From: Paracoccaceae bacterium
GTDB taxonomy: Bacteria > Pseudomonadota > Alphaproteobacteria > Rhodobacterales > Rhodobacteraceae
Length of the DNA: 13,302 nt
Assembly: GCA_002400675.1 (NCBI GenBank)
Contig: NVQY01000033.1
Span: 3,698-16,999 of the forward strand
Direction of reading: 5' to 3'
Shown: piece by piece, positions 5,951 through 13,302 of the stretch
How positions within the stretch are numbered: position 1 is the stretch's first letter
Layout: each line of letters starts with the position of its first letter
The notes under the pieces: model-generated
Seen by the model: only the letters and a program-made list of their open reading frames with translations
Databases searched by the model: none
What the model was told of the DNA's origin: nothing
Position numbers and translations under genes: made by a program

Positions 5951-8900
5951 TTCCATCGCCAGAGCACAAGAAGTTTGCGGATTATGCTCCTCAAATTTGA
6001 TGAATATGTCAAGTGAGTCACGCTGTGATGAATGTGTCCAGAGAGGAGATTTGGTTGGCGCTGTGGTTTGGGACTTGGTGGCCGAAGCTGTCCGCGATGC
6101 CGGGCGGCAGGATCGGGTAACCTTCATGCTCGCAGGGCTTCCAGCTGTATTCTTGGAGGGCATCGCGAGATCGGCACCGGGAGATGGAAAACACATCGAA
6201 GGCCGGGCTTTGCTTGTTGCCATTAACCCCAATGCAGCCCATGGGCTGCGCGTTCAGCCTCCGGCAATTGCATCCGTTGAGTCTGCTGTCCACTGGCGGC
6301 ACAGCATCGATGCAGACGTCATCGTTTTTGCCCCCTCGGATGCCGAACGCGAGGGCATTGGCGCGGGACTCGGCCCGCTCGCCCGGATCGACGGTCAAAC
6401 TATCGTAAATCGGACATCCAAATGGTTGGAGATTCTCGGAGATACTGGCGCTGCCAATAGTTATTTGCAATCAATGATAAAAGGGCTTCAGAGTTCACAG
6501 GTATTCATCGATCTGGAAATGTGGGTGGACTTCATTCTTGCAATCAAGCGACAAGACTTCACCTACCCGCCGCACCACCGTGTTCAAAACGCTGCGCCTG
6601 CACTCAGAATTCCGATTGACGGTTTCACCAGGCTCCCGCTGTTCAAACTAAGCGGAAACCCGCGCGCACGTCCACAAGATTTCCAAGCAGCGTTCCGGAC
6701 CGCTAGGGCCGAAGTTGGCGTTTATGCAGGCTTGATGACGCCCAAGCAAGAACCAATCGATATCCAAAAGGTTCGGCACAATGTTGAAACATACCCGCAT
6801 CAGGACGAAACTGACGTCAAGTGCGCGCTCGCCGCAGTAATTGCGCTCCTTAATGATGAATCCAATATTCGTCCGGGCGAATGGCGGGAGAGCCAGCGCG
6901 AATTCTGCAGATTGGTATCGTGGGATCGGCTCGGTACCTATTTGTTTTCTGGCGGGAGGGCAGCCAGTCGAAAAAGCCTCGGAGAGCAAACGCTGGCATT
7001 TATCGAAGGGAATTACAGAGACGAAATCGAGCAAGAGGATCGTGAAATTCTGGAGACCCTCAGCGACAGGATTCCAAAAGAACCCAAGGACGAAGAACTC
7101 GATTTTTTTGCCCGTTGGCAGGAAAAATTGAACCACCCAAACATTATAAAAATATTCAAGAGTTGGCAGAAGCGCCTTTTTTCAAAAGAAGTTGTCGGCC
7201 AGGAAATGCTGTCGACTTTTTCGGAAGGTTTCGAGGCGCTCATCATAGCGGGTTCCGACAAATTATCGGAAATGAAAGAGCCTTGCGTCCTCGTGCGCAC
7301 GACACAACACAACAAAGCGATGTTTTGGGAAAAGCTGGACATAGATATTCAGAATCTGTTCCGGTTCGAGCTCCAGTGCATGCTTGGCCTGTTTGGCGAC
7401 CGTGTTCTTTGGGACCTTGACGCTTGTTTTGAGTATGACGCGAAGGATCAATCTAGTTCCAACGAAGCAAGAAAAGTCGACCTCGAACTTTATCTTGTTG
7501 AAAGAGTAGAGGTTGTCGATCTTGCCGGGCTCAAGAATCCGCCAAAGACCGCGGCTCGCGTCAAAGCCACATGGCAACCGGGTCTGAAATCCAAAAATGA
7601 GCCGATTGGACTTGCGCTCCCAAAAGATATTGATGCATTGGCATTAGCCGCTAAAAATGATGCTGGTCTGTTCCGAAAGCAGGTCTTCGCACCACGCTCA
7701 GGAGGAGACGAATCACGGATCGCCTCTACAACTCTGACTGATACGAACTCCTTCAGCGATGTCGCGCAGACTCAGGATGGCCGTATGTTCGACACGACCA
7801 TCCGCACGAAGGATGATATCCTCAGTGAAATTCGCACAAAAGTTTCCCATCTCGTCACGTCAAAAAGTCTAGATCCCGCCGCAGCAAAAACGTTGATCGA
7901 AGCTACCAATACCTTCGATGAAGCGTACTGCAATACGATACGCGCGCTAGCGATGGACCCGGAAACAGGCTTTGCTGGAGAGGCTGTGGTCATCCAAGTT
8001 GATGCCTTCGGCGCTTTGTGCCGCGCATGCCGGATGCATGCAAAGAGCGAGAGGGCCAAATTGGAGATTCGCCCCCTAGTTGCGGAGATCGGTATAGTGC
8101 CTTCCGACGGGACAGATCCGATGGCAATCATTGCTGCATGGCACCCCTTTCGCCTTGCGGAACGGCGCGCAAAGATCCTGGATCTCGCCGAATTCGTCGA
8201 GTCGGTCCTCAGTTCCGGCACGGCGCGAAATGCCGATCTCACGATCGCATTCGAAGAACGCCGTGCACTCACCGGGCGTTGGGTTTTCCCAGAAGCTGCC
8301 ATCGTAAACGGGATCACGATGATCGCTGTCGAAGATGTCGCTGGATATAGCTTGTTGGTCCCCGCCGATTGCGTGGCGCGCAGTCAAGAAGCACTAGAAA
8401 GTTCTTCCCCATTGGCGGCGGAAAAATTCATGGAAGGGGTTAACCAGTATCTTGAAGTTCACCCGCATGAGGCAACAAACCTATCCGCTGCAATTTTCGA
8501 TTCTGAAAGTCTAACGCTGCCAAAAGAGATTGCGCGCCTAATGGGCCAACGCATACATCGTGATCCCGACCTTCGCTGCGATCTTGTGATAACCCATCAC
8601 GAACAGGGCCGTATGCGGTCAATCTATCGCAACCAAAATACCCGCCTTGAAGCCGAAAACATAAGCGACACAGCCAAAGGTTTTCTTTCACGCCTGCGTA
8701 TCGATGTCAGGCCTAATGTAAATACTGATGGCCACGAAGATGCGATACGGAATATGGATCTTGTCTTTCTCCATGACGCAGTGAGCCATCATGCAAAACC
8801 GCTTTGGGATCTTGAACTAGGACGTGCCAATGAATTTAACGCCGTCTTTGATCTGTCTGCAGCTCGTCGACCGCGACGCAGGCTGGCAGAGTTCGACGCA

Positions 8901-11501
8901 CCTGGTGTTGGTATCTATCTTACGGCACCACGCCCGCCGCGCGCTGTGGCCGAGTATCAAGATCTTCTGTATGAGATGGAAAAGGCTGCTGTCTTGCCAG
9001 AGGGCTATCACGGTGTGCTCATCCGGCAAGTTCAGTTCGACGATCCGAATGTGGGAAACCTGATCCGCCGAGCGCACGAGCTTGGCGAGTGGGTTGTCAG
9101 TTACGACGGGGTGTCCAGCAGAACCCTTCTTGAAAAGTGCGGAGTTCAGATAATTCGAGATATCTCTTTACCGGGTTCCAGCGGCCGTGTGATAATCTCG
9201 GCAGGAAAAATTGACGACCGACTGAAGCTCAACATCCGAGAGAACTTGGTCAAAGCGTGCGGTATCGACAAAAATGCTGCAGCCGCGCTTGGCGATGCGA
9301 TCGTCAAAGATGTTTTGCAGATCTCGGGGCAAAAGGTGCTGTCCGCAGCCCGCTATGCCAACGCCTCGCGTGAAATGATTGGTTTAAGTCTGATGCGCGC
9401 CTATATTGAGGCTTCCCTGCCGAAAGAACTGCCCGAGAACAACCGGCCGATTTGGATCTCACTCGATGATTATCGTGGTTGGTTTACATCCGGAAAGGGA
9501 AAAGTAGCAGATGCTGTTGGCTTCACTATCCTCGACACAGACGAGGGATTTGAACTACTTGTCCAGGTTGGAGAAGCAAAATTTATAGGCATGGCCAGCG
9601 AAATTTCCGAAACGAAGGAGGCCCAAAAGCAAGTTCGTGCAACCGTCGAGCGACTTACACGAATATTCATCGACAATGAGGACTCGATATCTCACACTGC
9701 TTGGTGTTCCCGCTTGGCCAATCTTCTCGTGAACCGCGATGGGCTGACCGAGCGGCTCCCAGACTCGCATCGCCGGGCGGCTTTTCTTGAGGCCTTGAGT
9801 GCCGGAGATGTGACATTCCGGATCAGCGGCGAGGCTGTAATCTGTCTGCATGACGACCATGCTACAACACCCAAGTTCGAATATGATCCGGATCTGCCGC
9901 ATCTGCGGCACCATGTTCTGCCGACGCCTATCATCCGGCAGGTACTAAAAACAATTGCAGCGGGTGGACTTCCAGACCGGGACGAATTGAAAGACGTTAA
10001 TTGGTATTCCCGCGAAGATGAAATGCCCGTGATTGCACCCAATCCCACCAAGCCGACGAATTCCTCTCAGCCAGTGCCAGCCAAATCGAAATCCTTATCC
10101 GAAGGCACACAAGAGATTGAAAAACCAGAGCAACCTTCATCAAGCCAACACGCTTTGGAAGAGCAGCAGAAAGCGTCAGAAATCTCAACTGAGCAATCGA
10201 CTTCTGTCGTTACCACATCTCAAGCGGACATCAACAATAATGACAATGGTGTCATAACGTCCCACACGGACAAAGAACGGCCGCGATTCATCCCAGAACC
10301 TGTCTATACTGTGTTGCAAGAATTAGCAGATACCGAGCACGGTACCATAGACGACCCGGCGTCGATCAAATGGGCCGAAAGTATATGTAACGAGACCCAA
10401 CGCGCCCTCAGCCATTTCGGCATGCAGGCGCATTTTGCTGATCCAAAGTTTCGTCTCACACCCAATGGTGCGCTGATTACCTTCCGAGGGCACGAAACAC
10501 TCACAATTGGAAAGATTGAGAAAAAAACAGGCGAGCTTCTGACGACATACGGCATCGAAGTAATCGATGTCCGTCCTGGTCGCGGTCAGATATCGCTGTT
10601 CGTTAAGCGCGACAAACGCGCTAATGTACCTCTGGCTTCGGCTTGGCTCGGGGCCACATGGCCGGATCGTGATCCCGGTGAGTTAACGAACTTCATCCTT
10701 GGTGCACGCGAAGATGATGACCGCCTTCTCTATCTCAACATCGCCGGAAGTTTCGCTGATTACGAAGAACATGGCCCGCATACCTTGATCGCAGGCGAGA
10801 CTAATAGCGGCAAAGGAGTTCTAACGCAGGGCCTTTTGCTACAGTTGATAACCTTCAACGACCCCGCAAATGCAGAGTTAATTCTTGTCGATCCGAAAAA
10901 AGGTGTCGATTTTGGCTGGCTGAAAGGTGCAGCGCATCTGGTGCGCCCAATCATTACTGAGATGCATGACGCTGAAAGCGTGTTCCAAGAACTTGTCGAG
11001 CAGATGGATGACCGATACGAACTTTTCGCTAAAGTTGGTGTACCGAATATTGCGCAATATAATCGAAAAATGGCGCCCGAAAAACAACTGTCGCGAATTT
11101 ACCTGGTTCACGACGAGATGGGCGCTTGGATGGCGCAGGAGAAAGAGTACCAAGATGTTGTTTTGTCCGCTGTGGCAAATTTGGGGATGAAGGCCCGCGC
11201 CGCCGGTATTCATCTTATTCTGATCACTCAACGTGCAGATGCGGATGCTGTCCCAACAAAGTTACGTGACAACATGGGAAACCGGCTGTGTCTAAAGGTT
11301 CAGAATTCCACCGGGTCCCGCATGGTACTCGGTGTCGGCGGGGCCGAAAAGTTGCTCGGGAAAGGCCATCTTGCCTGCATATTGGCCAATGAAAGCTCAC
11401 CGGCGGGCCAGCAATTCTATGTCGTCCAAGTCCCCTTTGCCGATACAGAAGATATGCAGCGCCTAGCGGAAGCTGCGATGACTTATTGGAAATGCAAATG
11501 A
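5943..11501 (+). CDS. DptH/SspH-like giant: zinc ribbon, candidate PD-(D/E)xK nuclease and FtsK/HerA-type translocase
   Basis: A 1852-residue protein and the largest component. Order of parts: a zinc ribbon with Cys12-x2-Cys15 and Cys28-x2-Cys31; a long uncharacterised region to about residue 1170; Leu-Asp-Asp-Tyr-Arg-Gly-Trp (1174-1180) followed by Ala-Asp1190 and Gly-Glu1211-Ala-Lys1213, which fits a PD-(D/E)xK nuclease core; a Pro/Ser/Gln/Glu-rich, probably disordered linker (about 1363-1445); and a C-terminal FtsK/HerA-type ATPase. The motor has Walker A Gly-Glu-Thr-Asn-Ser-Gly-Lys-Gly (1618-1625), with glycine where Ser/Thr is usual, a Val-Asp-Pro-Lys-Lys-Gly-Val-Asp strand, Walker B Val-His-Asp-Glu (Asp1724-Glu1725), and a Leu-Ile-Thr-Gln-Arg sensor block. 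ATG 5943 is chosen because AGGA (5933-5936) lies six bases upstream; ATG 5937 is too close to it and ATG 5904 lies deep in the preceding gene. The motor closely resembles what I recall of the DptH family. Likely role: ATP-driven movement on and damage of unmodified DNA together with the F and G proteins. Confidence 0.82.
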   Translation: MNNSIARAQEVCGLCSSNLMNMSSESRCDECVQRGDLVGAVVWDLVAEAVRDAGRQDRVTFMLAGLPAVFLEGIARSAPGDGKHIEGRALLVAINPNAAHGLRVQPPAIASVESAVHWRHSIDADVIVFAPSDAEREGIGAGLGPLARIDGQTIVNRTSKWLEILGDTGAANSYLQSMIKGLQSSQVFIDLEMWVDFILAIKRQDFTYPPHHRVQNAAPALRIPIDGFTRLPLFKLSGNPRARPQDFQAAFRTARAEVGVYAGLMTPKQEPIDIQKVRHNVETYPHQDETDVKCALAAVIALLNDESNIRPGEWRESQREFCRLVSWDRLGTYLFSGGRAASRKSLGEQTLAFIEGNYRDEIEQEDREILETLSDRIPKEPKDEELDFFARWQEKLNHPNIIKIFKSWQKRLFSKEVVGQEMLSTFSEGFEALIIAGSDKLSEMKEPCVLVRTTQHNKAMFWEKLDIDIQNLFRFELQCMLGLFGDRVLWDLDACFEYDAKDQSSSNEARKVDLELYLVERVEVVDLAGLKNPPKTAARVKATWQPGLKSKNEPIGLALPKDIDALALAAKNDAGLFRKQVFAPRSGGDESRIASTTLTDTNSFSDVAQTQDGRMFDTTIRTKDDILSEIRTKVSHLVTSKSLDPAAAKTLIEATNTFDEAYCNTIRALAMDPETGFAGEAVVIQVDAFGALCRACRMHAKSERAKLEIRPLVAEIGIVPSDGTDPMAIIAAWHPFRLAERRAKILDLAEFVESVLSSGTARNADLTIAFEERRALTGRWVFPEAAIVNGITMIAVEDVAGYSLLVPADCVARSQEALESSSPLAAEKFMEGVNQYLEVHPHEATNLSAAIFDSESLTLPKEIARLMGQRIHRDPDLRCDLVITHHEQGRMRSIYRNQNTRLEAENISDTAKGFLSRLRIDVRPNVNTDGHEDAIRNMDLVFLHDAVSHHAKPLWDLELGRANEFNAVFDLSAARRPRRRLAEFDAPGVGIYLTAPRPPRAVAEYQDLLYEMEKAAVLPEGYHGVLIRQVQFDDPNVGNLIRRAHELGEWVVSYDGVSSRTLLEKCGVQIIRDISLPGSSGRVIISAGKIDDRLKLNIRENLVKACGIDKNAAAALGDAIVKDVLQISGQKVLSAARYANASREMIGLSLMRAYIEASLPKELPENNRPIWISLDDYRGWFTSGKGKVADAVGFTILDTDEGFELLVQVGEAKFIGMASEISETKEAQKQVRATVERLTRIFIDNEDSISHTAWCSRLANLLVNRDGLTERLPDSHRRAAFLEALSAGDVTFRISGEAVICLHDDHATTPKFEYDPDLPHLRHHVLPTPIIRQVLKTIAAGGLPDRDELKDVNWYSREDEMPVIAPNPTKPTNSSQPVPAKSKSLSEGTQEIEKPEQPSSSQHALEEQQKASEISTEQSTSVVTTSQADINNNDNGVITSHTDKERPRFIPEPVYTVLQELADTEHGTIDDPASIKWAESICNETQRALSHFGMQAHFADPKFRLTPNGALITFRGHETLTIGKIEKKTGELLTTYGIEVIDVRPGRGQISLFVKRDKRANVPLASAWLGATWPDRDPGELTNFILGAREDDDRLLYLNIAGSFADYEEHGPHTLIAGETNSGKGVLTQGLLLQLITFNDPANAELILVDPKKGVDFGWLKGAAHLVRPIITEMHDAESVFQELVEQMDDRYELFAKVGVPNIAQYNRKMAPEKQLSRIYLVHDEMGAWMAQEKEYQDVVLSAVANLGMKARAAGIHLILITQRADADAVPTKLRDNMGNRLCLKVQNSTGSRMVLGVGGAEKLLGKGHLACILANESSPAGQQFYVVQVPFADTEDMQRLAEAAMTYWKCK

Positions 11502-11541
11502 CATAATCGCGCCGTGTGCAGGAGGCCCGCCACGAGACATC

Positions 11542-11547
11542 AAGAGG
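11542..11547 (+). promoter_or_regulatory. Ribosome binding site of the methyltransferase gene
   Basis: AAGAGG lies seven bases before ATG 11555, inside the only intergenic gap above 12 bases (11502-11554). That gap shows no convincing promoter or hairpin terminator, so the methyltransferase is probably transcribed with the upstream genes. Confidence 0.6.
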
Positions 11548-11554
11548 TTTGAAA

Positions 11555-13302
11555 ATGTCAAAATCAAACGGCGAGATTGGGAAACGCGTCGGTGGCGCAC
11601 TTTACATCCACCGATCGGCGATAAAATGCTTGGAGCCAAAGATTGTGGCCGTTATCAGGCAGGCCGAGGTGCTAGCCCCGGACCTTCGCTGGAATGTCGT
11701 CAAGATAGAGATTAAGTTTCGCAATGCGGTTTCACTTCTGGATTATGAAGATTTTGCCTCTACCGCTTTTCCGGCTCTAAGATGCAGCCACAGGATCAAT
11801 CTCACAAACTCTCTGGTTACGACCCGTCAATATGGAGATGACAATCCGCCAATCTTGCACCGTAAAGAACTCCTTTTGGCATCGAATGCTCCAAACAGGG
11901 AACTATACGCAGCCTTGACAGGTAGTCTAGAAGAGCAAGGTCTTTTCACAGATATGACAAAACGGGGACGCAAACGTCCTTGGGAGGCCGCGCTCGCCGA
12001 AGCAAATATCCAGATCCGCAATCACGCCTTGACCGAAGATGGTCGCGCACTTTGTGGCACGGTTGTCGGGAAGGAGACTATCAGCGGGAAGAGTTCGCCG
12101 CCCATTCGTATCCAACGGCACCGGACGGCTATCGCTCGTGATAGCCTCTCGACACCAATGGCCGCGCTCCATAGTGCTGGCTTTCTCGAGGACGGCATTC
12201 GGGTTCTGGACTATGGGTGCGGCAAGGGAGACGATGTGCGCGCACTCACTTCCGCTGGATTCGACGCCGTCGGCTGGGACCCACACTATGCTCCGGACCG
12301 CGCTGTCCTGGAGGTTCTAGACTTCGTCAATCTCGGATTCGTACTGAATGTCGTAGAAGATCTGGAGGAACGCCGTGAAGCCCTCCGGTCGGCCTATAAT
12401 TGCACCGAGAAATGTCTATCTATCGCCGTCATGCTCGTTGGCAAAGGAGATGTGTCTGGACTTCGCCCATATAAGGACGGGTATCTGACCTCGCGTGGGA
12501 CATTCCAGAAATATTTCACTCAAGCTGAGATTCGAGACTTCATCGCTGACACTTTGGACGTTACTCCAGTCGCCGCAGGACCGGGCATTTTCTTTGCCTT
12601 CCGCGACGAGAACCTGGAACAGCGATACCTGTCTCGTCGGCAGTTGGGTTTTGGTGTGTCCCGGCCCATCCCGAGTGTGCCACGTCCGCCGTCCGAACGG
12701 CACCAACGTATGTCTGAACGGTTTGCCGCATTAAAGGGTGCCCGAGAAGATATCAGATATCTTCTATTGTCCCTTGGGCGAGCACCTCATACGTCAGAAC
12801 TCCCCGATCTGGTTCGAGCTGCCCTTTCGTCTGCTCGCGTGTCTGCCAGTGCCGGGATTTCCGACGCCTTGGCCTCAATTCCAATCGACGAAATGGCCAC
12901 CGCGACCGAGCGGCGGTTTGAAGAAGTCACGCGCTTCTTCGCTCTGCAGGCATTCTCTGGCCGCGCGGCGTACCGTAAGCTAGCTCCAGCCCTGCAGCAT
13001 GACGTCCGAGCATTCTTTGGTAACGTGAAGGCCGCCGAGGCCGCTGGCAAGACAATGCTCTTTTCCGCTGGTGACGCTTCAGCACTTTCCGATGATGCTG
13101 CTCGGCATGCTGATGTCGGCCTCGGTTGTTTATCGGGTGACAAATTCCAAGTGCATGTCCGAAATGTTGAGCACCTCAGCCCACGGCTTCGCACTTACAT
13201 CTCGATCGCTCATGCCGTGGCGGGTGATCTTGAGGATACTACAATCTACCGGGTGCACCTCCAGTCTCGCAAACTGACAGCACTCGTCTACCCGGATTTT
13301 CA
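11555..13302 (+). CDS. PT-associated putative SAM-dependent methyltransferase with duplicated flanking domain, 3' end outside window
   Basis: The frame opens at ATG 11555 and has no stop to the window end: 582 complete codons. AAGAGG (11542-11547) lies seven bases before the start. A Rossmann methyltransferase core begins near Ile186 with Gln-Arg-His-Arg-Thr-Ala-Ile. SAM motif I is Val-Leu-Asp219-Tyr-Gly-Cys-Gly-Lys-Gly-Asp-Asp, and Gly-Trp-Asp242-Pro-His-Tyr is the expected acidic ribose-binding loop. Phe-Val-Asn-Leu-Gly-Phe-Val-Leu-Asn-Val (257-266) matches the motif that I know from the 'DNA phosphorothioation-associated putative methyltransferase' family. No Asn/Asp-Pro-Pro-Tyr amino-methylase motif is present, so the substrate is unknown. 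Residues about 10-185 form an N-terminal domain with Tyr-Ile-His19, Tyr64-Glu-Asp-Phe and Pro-Pro-Ile-Leu-His-Arg-Lys-Glu (98-105). The C-terminal residues from about 525 look like a second copy, broken off by the window edge. If so, about 100-130 further residues lie outside. It is 53 bases after the H-like gene and probably in the same operon. Confidence 0.82.
   Translation, partial: MSKSNGEIGKRVGGALYIHRSAIKCLEPKIVAVIRQAEVLAPDLRWNVVKIEIKFRNAVSLLDYEDFASTAFPALRCSHRINLTNSLVTTRQYGDDNPPILHRKELLLASNAPNRELYAALTGSLEEQGLFTDMTKRGRKRPWEAALAEANIQIRNHALTEDGRALCGTVVGKETISGKSSPPIRIQRHRTAIARDSLSTPMAALHSAGFLEDGIRVLDYGCGKGDDVRALTSAGFDAVGWDPHYAPDRAVLEVLDFVNLGFVLNVVEDLEERREALRSAYNCTEKCLSIAVMLVGKGDVSGLRPYKDGYLTSRGTFQKYFTQAEIRDFIADTLDVTPVAAGPGIFFAFRDENLEQRYLSRRQLGFGVSRPIPSVPRPPSERHQRMSERFAALKGAREDIRYLLLSLGRAPHTSELPDLVRAALSSARVSASAGISDALASIPIDEMATATERRFEEVTRFFALQAFSGRAAYRKLAPALQHDVRAFFGNVKAAEAAGKTMLFSAGDASALSDDAARHADVGLGCLSGDKFQVHVRNVEHLSPRLRTYISIAHAVAGDLEDTTIYRVHLQSRKLTALVYPDF
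12745..12765. repeat. Perfect 10-base inverted repeat with one central base
   Basis: The arms AGAAGATATC and GATATCTTCT are exact reverse complements around a single A at 12755. The element lies inside the methyltransferase coding region, in its Arg-Glu-Asp-Ile-Arg-Tyr-Leu-Leu stretch. A one-base centre cannot form a normal RNA hairpin loop with all pairs kept, so a dimeric protein operator is as plausible as an RNA structure. Function is not known. Confidence 0.6.

Noticed and set aside
5648..6232. Minus-strand open frame of 194 codons
   Set aside because: It spans the G/H junction antisense, has no recognisable motif, and conflicts with two well-supported genes.
7772..8317. Minus-strand Ala/Arg/Ser-rich open frame
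   Set aside because: The composition is typical of an antisense shadow of a GC-rich gene; it lies wholly inside the H-like gene.
9895..9910. TGCCGCA / TGCGGCA inverted repeat
   Set aside because: The two-base loop is too small for a stable hairpin and it lies in mid-gene; chance occurrence is likely.
11502..11554. Possible promoter or terminator in the only real intergenic gap
   Set aside because: No GC-rich hairpin with a T-run and no convincing -35/-10 pair can be seen in these 53 bases.

Overview
The window carries one co-directional (+ strand) block of seven genes that reads as a DNA phosphorothioation (PT) defence island. There is essentially no intergenic space: four junctions overlap or sit within 12 bases of each other, and the largest gap is 53 bases. 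No tRNA, rRNA, insertion sequence, CRISPR array, promoter or terminator is visible, so the block is probably the middle of a longer operon cut at both ends. Base composition is mixed, from about 40% GC early to above 60% in places later. Together with the protein style this suggests a proteobacterium, perhaps an alphaproteobacterium, but taxonomy is only a guess.

Left part (2-2583), the probable modification side: the C-terminal 209 residues of a large protein that resembles defence-island ATPases (SspC-like candidate); a 368-residue HNH-type endonuclease; and a compact 278-residue PP-loop ATP pyrophosphatase/PAPS-reductase-like protein with DndC/SspD-type cysteines (sulfur insertion enzyme). 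No DndB, DndD, DndE, cysteine desulfurase or DUF4007-type SspB lies inside the window. SspB and SspA could lie upstream or elsewhere.

Middle part (2592-11501), the probable restriction side: three tightly coupled genes matching the DptFGH/SspFGH architecture. The F-like protein is a P-loop ATPase with a four-cysteine cluster. The G-like protein has no recognisable enzymatic motif. The H-like giant (1852 aa) has an N-terminal zinc ribbon, a long uncharacterised middle, a candidate PD-(D/E)xK nuclease core, a disordered linker and a C-terminal FtsK/HerA-type motor with an unusual Walker A lysine-glycine ending.

Right part (11555-end): a SAM-dependent methyltransferase of the kind that accompanies PT loci, open at the window end. 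Its N-terminal ~180 residues appear to be a second copy of the domain that begins at its C-terminus.

Working model (inference): the ATPase, HNH protein and PP-loop enzyme nick DNA and replace a backbone oxygen by sulfur. The F-G-H complex senses missing PT marks and translocates on and damages unmarked (phage) DNA. The methyltransferase adds a second layer of modification or regulation. The most unusual points are the HNH gene placed between the ATPase and the sulfur enzyme, the nuclease-plus-motor fusion in H, the internal duplication in the methyltransferase, and a perfect 10-base inverted repeat inside the methyltransferase gene.
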